Below, piece after piece: positions 27,069 through 36,565 of a stretch of 64,000 bases of DNA. The DNA comes from Marinobacter psychrophilus (GTDB lineage: Bacteria; Pseudomonadota; Gammaproteobacteria; Pseudomonadales; Oleiphilaceae). The stretch is from positions 2,976,001-3,040,000 of the forward strand of contig NZ_CP011494.1 in assembly GCF_001043175.1 (NCBI RefSeq), in the 5' to 3' direction. Within the stretch, counting starts at the first letter, position 1. The number at the start of each line of letters is the position of its first letter. The notes under the pieces are model-generated. The model saw nothing but the letters and a program-made list of their open reading frames with translations, was not told where the DNA came from and did not search any database. Both the position numbers and the translations under genes were made by a program.

Positions 27069-27905
27069 TCAATCCGCTTGACACAGGGGGCAATAATACA
27101 ACCGCCGGCTGGCAACGCTGATTTTTACGATGGGCGTCTCGCATTCGTAGCAAGGCGCGGAGTCGCGATTAAACACCATAAATCGACGCTGAGAAAAGGT
27201 ACGCCCTTCCCGCTTTAATTTTTTCACTCGTTCAGGATCGTTGGTAATGCCTTTCAGGCGGTAAGTTCGTTCGATCAAAACCAGAATGGCCTTGGCCAGC
27301 CGCTCACGGGCTTCTGATGACAAGTCCTTTGGCTTTATGGACGGCATCAAGCCCGCTTCAAACAGAATTTCCGAACGCAGATAATTGCCCACGCCAGCAA
27401 CAAACCCTTGGTCCAAAAGCAAACCGCCTAAGCCGCGGCCGCGAAAGCGCTTATCATCAAATTGCGCGAGCACGTTTTCAACTGAAATGGTCTGGTTGAC
27501 CGGGTCGGGCCCTAGACGCGCCAGATACACCACCTGCTCCAAATCGTCAGGCCGCACCAGTCGAATGTCAGATGCGCTATAAAGCCAAGCGGCTTTGTCT
27601 GACCCGACAACCGCAAAGCGCAGTTGGCGCCCGGTTTTTGGTTGAGCATCCGCCTTGCTAATGCGCCACTGGCCGTAAAGCTGGTTATGGCTGTATACGC
27701 ACCAAGGTCCGTCGTCGCCGAGGGCCGAAAAAAACACCAGTACGGCTTTACCGCGGGCCTCTACCGCCGTTACCAGGCGGCCGGCCAAGGTTGGTTCAAA
27801 ACTCTTGAAACGGTCGAAGGCGAAAAACACCTTGTCCGCCTTGCATTGGCCAACGGCGTTTTGAATATCGTCGACCATGCGACGTATCTCGGGTCCTTCA
27901 GGCAC
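27069..27905 (-). CDS. nei: Endonuclease VIII (Nei), formamidopyrimidine-DNA glycosylase family
   Basis: A 278-residue DNA glycosylase/AP lyase for oxidised pyrimidines. After the start come PEGPE, giving the catalytic N-terminal Pro and Glu. SHNQLYGQW is the Nei-type motif and GNYLRSEILFEAG the helix-two-turn-helix. The C-terminal zinc finger is CYECETPIVKISVASRR...CPLCQ. The start is GTG at 27905, seven bases after GGAG, and fits the requirement that Pro follow the first residue. Two repair genes, AlkA-like and Nei, thus converge here. Confidence 0.92.
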   Translation of the reverse strand: MPEGPEIRRMVDDIQNAVGQCKADKVFFAFDRFKSFEPTLAGRLVTAVEARGKAVLVFFSALGDDGPWCVYSHNQLYGQWRISKADAQPKTGRQLRFAVVGSDKAAWLYSASDIRLVRPDDLEQVVYLARLGPDPVNQTISVENVLAQFDDKRFRGRGLGGLLLDQGFVAGVGNYLRSEILFEAGLMPSIKPKDLSSEARERLAKAILVLIERTYRLKGITNDPERVKKLKREGRTFSQRRFMVFNRDSAPCYECETPIVKISVASRRLYYCPLCQAD

Positions 27906-27980
27906 TGTTGTTCTCCATCACTGTTCGCCGTGGATTAAATTGTCATTCAACCTACGGGGCTAACAACAGAACCGATGACA

Positions 27981-28619
27981 TCACAGCGCCGCCAACGCCT
28001 CATCCACCTGGGTAGTGCCAGAAAGCACTTCGAATGTGCGGTTATCGCAGTTGTCTGAATTCAACACCGCCAGCAGTACATTGGCTACGTCTTCCCGGGG
28101 AATGTCGCCCGGGCGGTCCAGGTTTTCACGAATATCAACCTTACTGCTACCGGAATCTTCAGTAAGTGGGCCGGGACGTACAATCGTGTAGGTCAGGCCG
28201 CTGGCCATCAGATGCTCGTCGGCTTTATGTTTTGCTTCCAGATAATGGCGAATCTTTTCAGGGGCGTCGCCAGGCTTGTCTGCGCGCATACTGCTGACAA
28301 TTATAAAGCGCTTGATACCCATTTTTTTTGCGGTGTCCATCAGATTGATGGCGCCGTTCTGGTCTACGTCGACGGTTTTTTCAGGGCCGGTTTTGGGGCC
28401 TGAACCTGCGGTAAAAATAACCGCATCACAACTGCGTAACGCTTCGCGGCAATCACCTTCCAGGTTGCCCACCACGGTTTCGGTAGCGCCTAGTTTTTGC
28501 AGATCAGGCCCCTGCTCCGGGTCACGAATCAAGGCTCGTGCTTCGTGCTCGGTGTCTGCCATCTTTTCCAATAAATGACGGCCTATCTGGCCATTGGCTC
28601 CAGCAATTAATACCCGCAT
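27981..28619 (-). CDS. NAD(P)-binding atypical SDR (NmrA/YwnB-like)
   Basis: A 212-residue Rossmann protein that begins MRVLIAGANGQIGRHLLEKM, the GxxGxxG motif of extended/atypical SDRs, with AVIFTAGSGPKTGPEKT and FIIVSSMRAD. The YLEAKHKAD stretch supplies the YxxxK pair, and YTIVRPGPLTED is typical of this subgroup. Substrate unknown; relatives act as redox sensors or flavin-type reductases. The start has AGGAG eight bases upstream. Confidence 0.85.
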   Translation of the reverse strand: MRVLIAGANGQIGRHLLEKMADTEHEARALIRDPEQGPDLQKLGATETVVGNLEGDCREALRSCDAVIFTAGSGPKTGPEKTVDVDQNGAINLMDTAKKMGIKRFIIVSSMRADKPGDAPEKIRHYLEAKHKADEHLMASGLTYTIVRPGPLTEDSGSSKVDIRENLDRPGDIPREDVANVLLAVLNSDNCDNRTFEVLSGTTQVDEALAAL

Positions 28620-28740
28620 GATGTGATCTCCTGTTGCAATGACTTAATAGTGAACCTAATGATCTCTGTGCGCCAACGCGCTCTTTCAAGGCCTGACGAA
28701 GCTGCGTCGTAACTAAGTGGAAACCAGGGAGGAACAAAAG

Positions 28741-29835
28741 ATGAAAAGACTCTTCGCTATTTTTGTATTGGCCGCCTTACTGGCCACTTTTTTCAGCCTT
28801 GCTGCCGAACCCGTTCCGGTTGAGCAAAAACTCATCCGCATTAACGCCAACGATGTGCTGGGCGAGTTTCCCGGCATTGAGCATGAATCCGTTGATTTGC
28901 AAGCTGTTCTAGCCGATATGGCTCAGGATCCGCTGCTGGTACTAAAAGCAAGAGCCGCAATGTTGAAATACCCGGTTATGGCGCGCCAGCTGCTACAAAT
29001 TTACGGCGGCGAGCCGGAATTTCAGGACATTCTGCGGCAACATGGCGATTCGGTGTTGCCGCCCATCCACTATTTTGTGTCCAATCCTGTTGGATCCATT
29101 GAATGGATGAACAGGGCCGGCACGCAATATCAGCTCTTCAAAAAATGGTTTACCGATCACGAAAAGAGCTCAACGGACGTTGATTCTGTAAAGCCACTAA
29201 CACCCACCGAGCGCGGCTGGTATGCGGTTCAGTACATTCATACTGAAGGTCATGATTTTCTAGGCCAGTTTCTGGTTAATCCTGAGGGCAAGGTTGAATG
29301 GCTTGCTAGTGAGCGTGTTCTGGAAGGCCTGAACCAGTTTTTCGCCGGTGGCCTGCGCCAACTGGAAAAACGCCATCGCATGGATGAACCTATTGGAGCC
29401 GGTGACATTGGCTGGGCAGCGTTGGATGTGGTGGTATTCGCCAGCGCGGTGAAAGTTCTGCGTATCGGCCGATTCGCTGCCGCAACCACCCAGAATGCCA
29501 GCCGCGGCACGCGTTCTGCGGCACTGGCAGTGCGTTTCAGCCGCGGTAGCCGCTTAGTGCTCAGCAGTGCCCGCTATGCCAAATGGCCGCTGATTGTAGG
29601 CGCAGGCTATCTGGTTATCACCCACCCCAGCCTGATTAACGACCTCCTGGTCGAGCTGGCTGACGTGATTGGCGCACCGGCCTTACTGATTCAGTGGGTT
29701 GGTTGGTTATTGCTACTAATGCCAGCTCTTTATCTTTTACGCGGCCTTCTTTGGCTGATAACGCCTCTGTTACAAGCTGTACTTTGGAGTATCGGGCGTC
29801 TGCTAGCGCAGCTTAGCGGCCGCAGCGCGGCGTAA
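28741..29835 (+). CDS. Exported/membrane protein of unknown function
   Basis: I do not recognise this family. The 364-residue protein begins with a signal sequence (MKRLFAIFVLAALLATFFSL), followed by a soluble, probably periplasmic region to about residue 280. That region holds LGEFPGIEHESVDLQAVLADM and PLTPTERGWYAVQYIHTEGH. At least one hydrophobic helix follows near 285-305, and two more (IQWVGWLLLLMPALYLLRGL and the segment after it) near the C-terminus. The ATG at 28741 has GGAGG upstream; the frame opens at 28717 with no better site. It is divergent from the SDR gene, and a DsrE-family gene follows 107 bases on. Confidence 0.65.
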   Translation: MKRLFAIFVLAALLATFFSLAAEPVPVEQKLIRINANDVLGEFPGIEHESVDLQAVLADMAQDPLLVLKARAAMLKYPVMARQLLQIYGGEPEFQDILRQHGDSVLPPIHYFVSNPVGSIEWMNRAGTQYQLFKKWFTDHEKSSTDVDSVKPLTPTERGWYAVQYIHTEGHDFLGQFLVNPEGKVEWLASERVLEGLNQFFAGGLRQLEKRHRMDEPIGAGDIGWAALDVVVFASAVKVLRIGRFAAATTQNASRGTRSAALAVRFSRGSRLVLSSARYAKWPLIVGAGYLVITHPSLINDLLVELADVIGAPALLIQWVGWLLLLMPALYLLRGLLWLITPLLQAVLWSIGRLLAQLSGRSAA

Positions 29836-29942
29836 AGACGTTCGCAACCCCGCGGTGCGTGACATTGTCACTGAACCCTCGACCACAGTGCCCTATGGTG
29901 GATGCATGCCGAATTCATCCAATCATTCAGGAGTTCCAAACT

Positions 29943-30392
29943 ATGATGAAATCACTCAAAGCACTGGCGGTAGTAGCTGTAATGTCAGTGACGGCGATAG
30001 CCCCAATGGCTGTACATGCGGGAGATCAGCACATGATTGACGAAGTACTGGTGATTCTGTCCAGCGAATCCCTGCAAACCCAGGGCATGGCGATGGTACT
30101 GTCTAACACCATGGCCCAGAAGGGTGCCAAGGTAAACGTATTACTGTGTGACAAAGCTGGCGACCTGGCCTTGAAAACTTACGACGCACCGGCTTTAAAG
30201 CCGAAAGACGTGACTCCAGGCCAGATGCTCCGCGGCCTGTTGAAGCAAGGCGGCACTGCCAACGTATGCGCGCTTTACCTGCCAAACAGCGATTACAGCA
30301 AGGACGACCTGCTGAGCGGCGTGGGTGTGGCTACGCCACCGGAAATGGCAGAACAGATGCTGAATTCAGAAATGCGCACATTTACCTTTTAA
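29943..30392 (+). CDS. Periplasmic DsrE-family protein
   Basis: A 149-residue protein with a signal peptide (MMKSLKALAVVAVMSVTAIA, cleavage near VHA) and a DsrE-like fold: VLVILSSESLQTQGMAMVLSNTMAQKGAKVNVLLCDKAG and later VCALYLPNSDY. Single Cys residues in LLCD and NVCA could act in persulfide chemistry, as in cytoplasmic DsrE proteins, but the exported form has no established role. The ATG pair at 29943/29946 follows CAGGAG by nine bases. A strong terminator follows. Confidence 0.78.
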   Translation: MMKSLKALAVVAVMSVTAIAPMAVHAGDQHMIDEVLVILSSESLQTQGMAMVLSNTMAQKGAKVNVLLCDKAGDLALKTYDAPALKPKDVTPGQMLRGLLKQGGTANVCALYLPNSDYSKDDLLSGVGVATPPEMAEQMLNSEMRTFTF

Positions 30393-30498
30393 ATCCATAG
30401 CGGAACAATACAGCCAGCGTTTGAGGAGGGATTTGATCCGTCTAGGAAGTCCCCCGATAGATGCTCGGGAATTGATAAAAAGGTAATCGGAAAGTGAC

Positions 30499-30537
30499 AA
30501 AGGCCGCGCAGGAAACTGAGCGGCCTTTGTTTTATTT
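30499..30537 (+). terminator. Rho-independent terminator after the DsrE gene
   Basis: Nine-base arms AAAGGCCGC (30499-30507) and GCGGCCTTT (30520-30528) with a 12-base loop are followed by GTTTTATTTT. It lies about 106 bases beyond the DsrE stop. Confidence 0.8.
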
Positions 30538-30614
30538 TGAACACACACAAACGGGCTAGTAGCAACATGCCCCAACGCCTATCATAGCTTCCTTTCTTTT
30601 TGCCGGATGTTCTT

Positions 30615-31548
30615 ATGCTCAGGGGCGTATTACTAATCGCATTTGCGGCCGTGCTTTGGTCGACTACCAGCATCGTCGCTAAATTTCTGTTTGCCAGTTC
30701 TGATCTGGGAGGCCTTACACTGGCCTTACTCAGATTAATGGTGGCTCTGCCATTTTTCTGGCTGCTAATGCGCCGCGAGCAGCACCGGTTGGCCCTCCAG
30801 CACCGGCAAAACCCGACAGACGGCCCTGCGCCAGATTCCGTTAAAGGCCCTGATACCGCTGGCCGGGCTGGGCATTTTTCAGGCTGTATACCAGAGCAGC
30901 TACCTGGTAGCGGTAGACTTAACCGGTGCCGCCATCGCCACGTTGATTTCACTGTGCCTGCCACCGGTTTTTGTAGCCCTGCTGGCGGCCCCCATACTGG
31001 GTGAAAAACCGGGTGCGATTACCCTGGCGGCGCTGTTCGTGGCTATAGCCGGTACCGTTATGCTGGTGTTGAGCGATGTGGAAACCGCCGGAACATTGCG
31101 CCTGGCAGGTATTCTAATGTCGCTGCTGGCCGCGGCTGTTTACACTGGATTCAACCTGACCAGCCGTTACAACTCTGCGCGAACGCCGGTGTTTACTACC
31201 GCTTTTCTGTGTTTCTTCACCGCAGCGTTGGTCTTGCTGCCAGCGGTCTATTTCAGCGGCGGCTTTGCCGATGTGCAAAATTTGCAATGGCAGCACTGGC
31301 TGATGGTGATTTACATCGGGGTAGTGCCAACCTGTATTGCTTACCTGTGCTTTTTTGACGGTATGCAGACAACGCCGGCCACCCTGGCCAGCATCATTGT
31401 TATTTTGGAACCCTTATTTGTCGCACTATTGGCATGGCTGATTCTGGGCGAGGAATTGGGCACGATAGGTATTGCGGGCGCATTTATACTCACCGTAGCG
31501 GTAGTGGTCGCGTCACGCTACGGTAACCCACCACGGCCAGCCACCTAA
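30615..31548 (+). pseudogene. EamA/DMT-family transporter, frameshifted
   Basis: The sequence encodes the ten-helix EamA drug/metabolite transporter only if one base is removed. The first frame gives MLRGVLLIAFAAVLWSTTS to about REQHRLALQHR (30806). The family sequence continues in the next frame from about 30808 (KTRQTALRQIPLKALIPLAG) through YQSSYLVAVDLTGAAIATLI to the stop at 31548. The shift lies near CGGCAAAACCC at 30804-30814, a short homopolymer area. Total length, about 310 codons, is normal. Either the gene is recently inactivated or the base is a sequence error. The downstream ATG at 30943 would give only the second half. Confidence 0.82.
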
Positions 31549-31578
31549 CGAGTGAGCGTTGAAGGCTGACTGCACGCG

Positions 31579-32124
31579 TCAGTCTTTGCGCTGGTACTCA
31601 AGCATATCGGGCTGCAGAATTTCAATCCAGTAGCCGTCTGGGTCTTTGATAAACGCCAAGCCCTTCATCTGGCCGTCATCCGGCTTTTTCACAAAATCGA
31701 CGTGCAAAGCCTCGAACCGATCACAAGCCGAGTAAACATCGGGTACTGCGATACCAATATGGCCAAAGCCCTGGGGCTGGTCGTTGCCGTTGTGGTAAGC
31801 AAAATCGTCGTCGTTCTCGGTGCCCCAGTTGTGGGTCAACTCCAACATGGCTTCACGGCCAAAGGTGTAAGTGGTGCGATAGGCATCGTCGGTCGGAACG
31901 GTGCTGGCCTGACGCTCATCCAGATACCCCAGAAAATACAGAGTGAACTTCATCTCCGGAAAGTCCAGTTTGCGGACCAAACGCATACCCAGAACCCGAC
32001 TGTAAAAATCCAGGGATTTTTGAGGATCTTTTACTCGTAACATGGTCTGGTTAAATACGAAGCCTTCGGTTTCTGGCACCGGCTCGTGATGAAGTCCGGG
32101 CGCCTGTTCAAAGTGTTTTGGCAT
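31579..32124 (-). CDS. gloA: Lactoylglutathione lyase (glyoxalase I)
   Basis: A 181-residue VOC-fold enzyme of the longer glyoxalase I type. It converts the hemithioacetal of methylglyoxal and glutathione to lactoylglutathione. Seen: [24 protein letters not shown] (metal-ligand Gln at the start), [22 protein letters not shown] with a ligand His, and [10 protein letters not shown] with the catalytic Glu. The N-terminal extension and the loop [16 protein letters not shown] match the plant/yeast-like form that usually prefers Zn2+. The start at 32124 follows AGG by nine bases; the longer frame to 32244 is unlikely. Confidence 0.92.
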   Translation of the reverse strand: MPKHFEQAPGLHHEPVPETEGFVFNQTMLRVKDPQKSLDFYSRVLGMRLVRKLDFPEMKFTLYFLGYLDERQASTVPTDDAYRTTYTFGREAMLELTHNWGTENDDDFAYHNGNDQPQGFGHIGIAVPDVYSACDRFEALHVDFVKKPDDGQMKGLAFIKDPDGYWIEILQPDMLEYQRKD

Positions 32125-32313
32125 GATAAAAACCTGTTGGTAAGCCGCGCAACGCCTATAAGCACGCAGCCAATGAATGGCAGGTGTACAAGATTGATTG
32201 TGATCTATTGAGAGCTTTTCAAGGTTAACCCTTAAATCGGCCATGTCACTTTTACGCGCCCAAAAGCGTCGAAGCCGACACCCAAAGCGCGGGCTAAAAG
32301 CTCTAGCAGACGA

Positions 32314-33321
32314 TCAGGAACGGGCTTTTTCACCTTCCAGACTGAGTTTGGCCTGACGTGCGCGCTCAACTTGCTTGCGTTTTTTTCGTTCAGCAACAAC
32401 GCGGGCCGCATCGCCTCCCACGTGAACTTCTCCACGCTCCTCGGCCAGACGCATTTGCCGTTCGCGCTCGGCAAAGCGCGCCTTTTGAGACTCGGTTGAA
32501 ACACCAGCGCACTGATGACAGCTCACGCCTTTGTTATATTCCGGCCGCAGCTTGTCATTTTCAGTGATCGGGCGACGGCAGGCGTGGCACTGGTCGTTCT
32601 CGCCACGCTCAAGACGATGATTGACGGTAACCCGATCATCAAAAACGAAACATTCACCTTCCCACAAGCTTTTCTCTTCCGACATCTCTTCCAGGTACTT
32701 TAAAATGCCGCCTTTTAAGTGATAAACCTCGTCAAAGCCCTGCTCTTTCATATAGGCCGTCGATTTTTCACAGCGGATACCACCGGTGCAGAACATGGCG
32801 ACTTTCTTGTGCTTGGCCGGATCAAGGTTCTGTCTTACGTATTCGGGAAATTCGCGAAACGTATCTGTAGCGGGGTTGAGGGCGTTTTTGAAGGTGCCAA
32901 TTTCCACTTCATACTGGTTGCGGGTATCAACCAGCACCACCTCAGGATCGGAAATCAATTCGTTCCACTGCTCGGGATTCAGGTAGGTGCCCACGATGCG
33001 CTTTGGGTCAATGCCTTCAACGCCCATGGTGACAATTTCTTTTTTCAGCTTGACCTTAGTGCGCTTGAACGGCTGCTCGCCGACAAACGATTCCTTGTAT
33101 TCAATGCCGGCAAAACGGTCATCGCTGTTAATCCAGGTCTTTACCGCGTCAACACCCTCACGGCTGCCGGCTACGGTGCCGTTAATGCCCTCGCCGGCCA
33201 ACAATAATGTGCCACGCACACCCCTTGCCAGCATCAGGTTCAGCAGCGGCTGGCGAAGGGCCTGGTAGTCGTTCAAAACCGCGAATTTATACAGCGCACA
33301 CACAACAACGGAATCAGTCAT
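32314..33321 (-). CDS. trhO: tRNA uridine(34) hydroxylase TrhO (YceA), rhodanese family
   Basis: A 335-residue protein with an N-terminal acylphosphatase-like domain ([20 protein letters not shown]), a rhodanese domain from about 120 to 230 with active-site Cys in [12 protein letters not shown], and a C-terminal Cys-rich and Arg/Lys-rich region ([19 protein letters not shown]). TrhO makes 5-hydroxyuridine at tRNA position 34 without cofactors. The start has AGGAG upstream. The very basic tail ([15 protein letters not shown]) is normal for the family. Confidence 0.92.
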   Translation of the reverse strand: MTDSVVVCALYKFAVLNDYQALRQPLLNLMLARGVRGTLLLAGEGINGTVAGSREGVDAVKTWINSDDRFAGIEYKESFVGEQPFKRTKVKLKKEIVTMGVEGIDPKRIVGTYLNPEQWNELISDPEVVLVDTRNQYEVEIGTFKNALNPATDTFREFPEYVRQNLDPAKHKKVAMFCTGGIRCEKSTAYMKEQGFDEVYHLKGGILKYLEEMSEEKSLWEGECFVFDDRVTVNHRLERGENDQCHACRRPITENDKLRPEYNKGVSCHQCAGVSTESQKARFAERERQMRLAEERGEVHVGGDAARVVAERKKRKQVERARQAKLSLEGEKARS

Positions 33322-33473
33322 AGCAATCTCCTGCGGGCCGGATCGTAAATCCGGAGCATGGTTGGGGTAGTCGGGTATTCAAACAGGGGGGTGATTTTAG
33401 TCAATTAAGGCGATGGATCAAGTCAGGAGTGGCCGCAGCAGTGCACTGCTGCGGCCAGGTATCACCAAAAAAG

Positions 33474-34202
33474 TCAGCGGCTGATAGCCAGTTCGCGTTC
33501 CACCACAGCCGACAGCTGCCCCCAGCCCGGGCGGGTCAGGACGATGTTATCAACCATCACAGTAGGCGTGCTGACCACTCGCAGCTGGGTTGCCACTTTG
33601 GCGCTTTGTTCGATGGCCTCGCGGTGCAGTTCGGTGGCCATGCAGCGGCTGAAGCGATTTTCACTCAGGCCAAGGTCGCCGGCATAGCGGGTAAACGTTG
33701 CCTGCGGATCTGATACGCCTGCCCAGGCCGACTGATTGCTGTACAGTGCATCGTGCATGGACCAAAAGGCGTTCTGGTCGCCCGCGCAGCGAGCGGCCTC
33801 GGCAGCCGCCATGGCGTTAGCGTGCTGTGATAACGGCAGCTCAAAGTACACAAAACGCACCTTACCGCTTTCCACGTACTCTTTTTTCAAGCGTTGGCTA
33901 GCGTCGGCGAAGCGGGCGCAGGCCGGACACTGATAATCCGCAAATTCCCGCACCACAACCGGCGCATCAGCGGCACCCACTGAAACACCAAATTTGTCCA
34001 ACTCGGCTGGAAAATCCGACGTACCTTGTTTTGCAACTGGCAGCTCATTGGAATCCGGCGACGGGCCAGACATTATAAAAAATAGGCCTATCAACATGGC
34101 GACGACCATCAAAGTCATAACACCCAAGGCCAGCGAGCGCTTGCTAGCCGGTTTACGAACGGCAGCGGAACCGCTGTGATGACGACGTTTTGCTTCACCC
34201 AT
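33474..34202 (-). CDS. Membrane-anchored DsbA-family thioredoxin-fold protein
   Basis: About 242 residues. A short basic cytoplasmic start (MGEAKRRHHSG), one membrane helix near 29-47 (LGVMTLMVVAMLIGLFFIMS), then a periplasmic DsbA-like domain with redox motif CPAC in VREFADYQCPACARFA and the cis-Pro loop VVSTPTVMVDN. It resembles BdbD/DsbG-like oxidoreductases; thiol oxidation or disulfide isomerisation is likely but the partner is unknown. The ATG at 34202 has GGAG nine bases upstream. Confidence 0.85.
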   Translation of the reverse strand: MGEAKRRHHSGSAAVRKPASKRSLALGVMTLMVVAMLIGLFFIMSGPSPDSNELPVAKQGTSDFPAELDKFGVSVGAADAPVVVREFADYQCPACARFADASQRLKKEYVESGKVRFVYFELPLSQHANAMAAAEAARCAGDQNAFWSMHDALYSNQSAWAGVSDPQATFTRYAGDLGLSENRFSRCMATELHREAIEQSAKVATQLRVVSTPTVMVDNIVLTRPGWGQLSAVVERELAISR

Positions 34203-34326
34203 GAAAACCAACTCCGTTGTGTATTAAACGCTTAGCAGTAGAGCATAACCGGTAGTGCCGACCTAGTCATCGGATTCGATGTATTTGCCGTATACACCTA
34301 AAACTCTACTCACCAAGGAGGAATCA

Positions 34327-34500
34327 ATGTTGGGATTCTTTAAAAGCGATCCAAAGAAAAAATTGCAAAAAGCGTATGAGGCCAAGTTAGAGAAAGCATT
34401 GCACTCTCAGCGCAATGGTGACTTACGCACCCACAGCACGTTAATGGAGGAAGCAGAAAAGCTGTATGCGGAAATTCAGGCGCTCGAAAAGAGTACCTAA
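34327..34500 (+). CDS. DUF6435-type small protein
   Basis: A 57-residue cytoplasmic protein, MLGFFKSDPKKKLQKAYEAK onward, rich in Lys and Glu and predicted to form two helices. It has a near-perfect ribosome site (AGGAGG, five bases before the ATG), so it is certainly expressed when transcribed. The sequence resembles the DUF6435 family of unknown function. It stands alone between the convergent cbpM gene and a divergent thiol oxidoreductase gene. Confidence 0.78.
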   Translation: MLGFFKSDPKKKLQKAYEAKLEKALHSQRNGDLRTHSTLMEEAEKLYAEIQALEKST

Positions 34501-34554
34501 ACGCGATAAAATGGCGCCACTGTTATGAACACGCGCCCTGTAATGTTGTGTCGC

Positions 34555-34899
34555 CTATTCCCCTGATATCTGCCGCAGACGTTGGTTCAGGCGGCTCACT
34601 TCCCTACGCATTTGCTGAACTTCATCCAGCAAATCGAGCGATACGGCCAGACCCGGCAAATTCAGTTTCAGATCCTGCTGCAATCTCAGGGCCCGCTGCA
34701 GGCGAGTTAAGGCCATCACATCGAATTGCCAGTCCAGTGGAAAGTGGTGCTCTTCGATGGGCGACAGAATGCCGTAATTCACCAGCTTAATCACGAATTC
34801 TGCGTGACATTCACCACGCTCGCAAACTTCGTGCAATGTAAACACGCCACCGTCGGCATCGGTAATTTCGACAGTCAAAATGCGGTCTTGTCTGCTCAT
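34555..34899 (-). CDS. cbpM: Chaperone modulator CbpM
   Basis: A 114-residue MerR-like protein. It shows VFTLHEVCERGECHAEFVIKLVNYGIL (helix-turn-helix-like start of the winged domain), the central DWQFDVMALTRLQRALRLQQDLKLNLPG, and a coiled coil at the end. CbpM binds the J-domain of CbpA and blocks its co-chaperone and DNA-binding activity. It follows cbpA by 13 bases with its own GGAGG site, the standard arrangement. Confidence 0.92.
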   Translation of the reverse strand: MSRQDRILTVEITDADGGVFTLHEVCERGECHAEFVIKLVNYGILSPIEEHHFPLDWQFDVMALTRLQRALRLQQDLKLNLPGLAVSLDLLDEVQQMRREVSRLNQRLRQISGE

Positions 34900-34912
34900 C
34901 CCAAACCTCCGG

Positions 34913-35866
34913 TTACACGTGCAGTTTGGCGCGTGGGTTGAAGTCTTTTTCAGCGTCTGCCAGCTGTTGGTAAATGGCCAGCGCTTGTTCCGAATGCTCT
35001 TCAGCTAGCGTCACCTGCAAAGTCACAATCTGATCTCCCACGTGCTTGCCAGGCAAGCCTTTGCCTTTCAGGCGCAGCTTGCGACCGCTGGAAGAACCTT
35101 TCGGTACCTTCACACTCACTTTACCACCGACCACTGGCACAGTAATGCTTGCACCTAACGCACCCTCCCACGGGCTGATAGGCACAGTGATCAGTACATC
35201 GTTGCCTTCTACTGTGAACTGCGGATGGAGCGCCAGTTCCACTTCGATAAACAGGTCCCCGGCGCTGGCACCACCCACACCGGGCGAGCCCTGGCCTTTC
35301 AGGCGTATGTGCTGACCCTCGCGCATACCGGCGGGAATTTTGACTTTGAGAGTTTTCTGACGCGCCACTAAGCGGCCACGCTCGTCTGCATCGTGAACAG
35401 CGAACGACACCTGCTTATCGCAACCTTTGTAGGCTTCTTCCAGAAATAGCGCCAGGCGGGCATGAATGTCTTCACCGCGCACGCGTATGTTCTGACGAAA
35501 ACCGCCGCCACCGGTTTGCTGGCCACGACCAAACATCTGCTCGAAAAAATCGCTGAACTGGCTGGCATCGGCCTCGGTGTAGCCACCGCGACCAAAACCG
35601 GACTCACTCTGCCAGCCAGGGGGTGGCTGAAATGAACCGTCAGGTTGGGCGCCGTATTTGCGTAACTCGTCGTATTCGGAGCGTTTTCCCGGGTCCTTCA
35701 GAACTTCGTAGGCTTCACCAACATTTTTGAACATGTCATCGGCGTTGTCTTCCTTGCTCACGTCCGGATGATATTTCCGCGCCAGTTTGCGATAGGACTT
35801 TTTAATGTCTTCGGGAGAGGCAGACTCGCTCACACCGAGTACGGCGTAGTAATCTTTGAAATCCAT
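34913..35866 (-). CDS. cbpA: Curved-DNA-binding protein CbpA (DnaJ-like co-chaperone)
   Basis: A 317-residue J-protein. The J-domain (about 5-70) has helix III motif HPDVSKEDN, and a Gly/Phe-rich linker follows ([19 protein letters not shown], then [14 protein letters not shown]). Two C-terminal substrate-binding domains contain [19 protein letters not shown] and [13 protein letters not shown]. It lacks the DnaJ zinc finger, as CbpA does. It stimulates DnaK ATPase and binds curved DNA. The start has GAGGA upstream. It is followed by its inhibitor cbpM. Confidence 0.93.
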   Translation of the reverse strand: MDFKDYYAVLGVSESASPEDIKKSYRKLARKYHPDVSKEDNADDMFKNVGEAYEVLKDPGKRSEYDELRKYGAQPDGSFQPPPGWQSESGFGRGGYTEADASQFSDFFEQMFGRGQQTGGGGFRQNIRVRGEDIHARLALFLEEAYKGCDKQVSFAVHDADERGRLVARQKTLKVKIPAGMREGQHIRLKGQGSPGVGGASAGDLFIEVELALHPQFTVEGNDVLITVPISPWEGALGASITVPVVGGKVSVKVPKGSSSGRKLRLKGKGLPGKHVGDQIVTLQVTLAEEHSEQALAIYQQLADAEKDFNPRAKLHV

Positions 35867-36051
35867 AGAGTTCCTCGCAGCGGCTCAAAGATGGTTATCC
35901 TATTATCTATCATCGGCCCAAACCGGAAAATTGCAAGTGAGTCCTAGGTGTTAAAGGCTTGAAATGAATCCCCCCGCCCACTCACGTATGATGAGGTCTC
36001 GTTTATTGGCACCGCAGTTAATCTGCTCAATTATTACCTCAGGAGAATCCC

Positions 36052-36495
36052 ATGATCTGGACTGTCTATCTTTCTGGCGAAATCCATACAGACTGGCGTG
36101 AACAAATTGAGGCGGGTGCAGAAGCGGCCGGCCTGCCCGTCGAATTCACCGCTCCGGTCACAAACCACGCAGCCAGCGATGCGGCAGGCGATATGCTGGG
36201 CAAGCCCGATGTGGCGTTTTGGCGCGATCACCAATCCTCTAAAGTAAACAGCATTCGCACGAAAACGATGCTGGAACAGTGCGACCTTGCCGTGATTCGC
36301 TTCGGTGACAAGTACAAACAGTGGAACGCCGCTTTTGACGCCGGGTTCTGCGCCGCCATGGGCACGCCTTACATTACCCTGCATAACGACGACATTGTTC
36401 ACCCGTTGAAAGAAGTCGACTCCGCCGCCATGGCGTGGGCACAGACGCCAGAACAGGTGGTTGAGGTTTTGAAATACGTGACTGCGACTGGGTAA
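36052..36495 (+). CDS. YtoQ-family protein
   Basis: A 147-residue cytoplasmic protein matching the YtoQ family: MIWTVYLSGEIHTDWREQI at the start, EFTAPVTNHAASDAAGDMLG, SKVNSIRTKTMLEQCDLAVI and FGDKYKQWNAAFDAGFCAAM. The fold is probably nucleoside-2-deoxyribosyltransferase-like, judging by the alternating strand/helix pattern and the D-A/G-rich loop, but no activity is established. It has a good AGGAG site and stands alone. Confidence 0.85.
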   Translation: MIWTVYLSGEIHTDWREQIEAGAEAAGLPVEFTAPVTNHAASDAAGDMLGKPDVAFWRDHQSSKVNSIRTKTMLEQCDLAVIRFGDKYKQWNAAFDAGFCAAMGTPYITLHNDDIVHPLKEVDSAAMAWAQTPEQVVEVLKYVTATG

Positions 36496-36504
36496 AAATA
36501 GGAT

Positions 36505-36558
36505 AGGGGACAGATTTGAAATCTGCCCCCTAGCTTTGGGATTTGAAATCTGCCCCCC
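36505..36558. repeat. REP-like palindromic repeat pair
   Basis: Two copies of GATTTGAAATCTGCCCCC lie 27 bases apart (36513 and 36540). The first is a fuller palindrome, GGGGACAGATTTGAAATCTG followed by CCCCC. Sequences of this kind occur dispersed in gammaproteobacterial intergenic DNA. It sits between the convergent ytoQ-like and DUF2750 genes and may form an RNA hairpin. Confidence 0.65.
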
Positions 36559-36565
36559 ACCTTAC

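Noticed and set aside
30804..30814. Programmed frameshift in the EamA gene
   Set aside because: No slippery heptamer with a downstream hairpin or stop context is evident, and EamA proteins are not known to use frameshifting.
35880..35960. Heat-shock (sigma-32) promoter before cbpA
   Set aside because: A CTTGCAA box with a CCGATGAT element can be drawn on the minus strand, but the match to CTTGAAA/CCCCAT is too loose to claim.
36505..36558. Phage or integron attachment site
   Set aside because: No integrase, tRNA or flanking repeat; the sequence better fits a REP-like palindrome.
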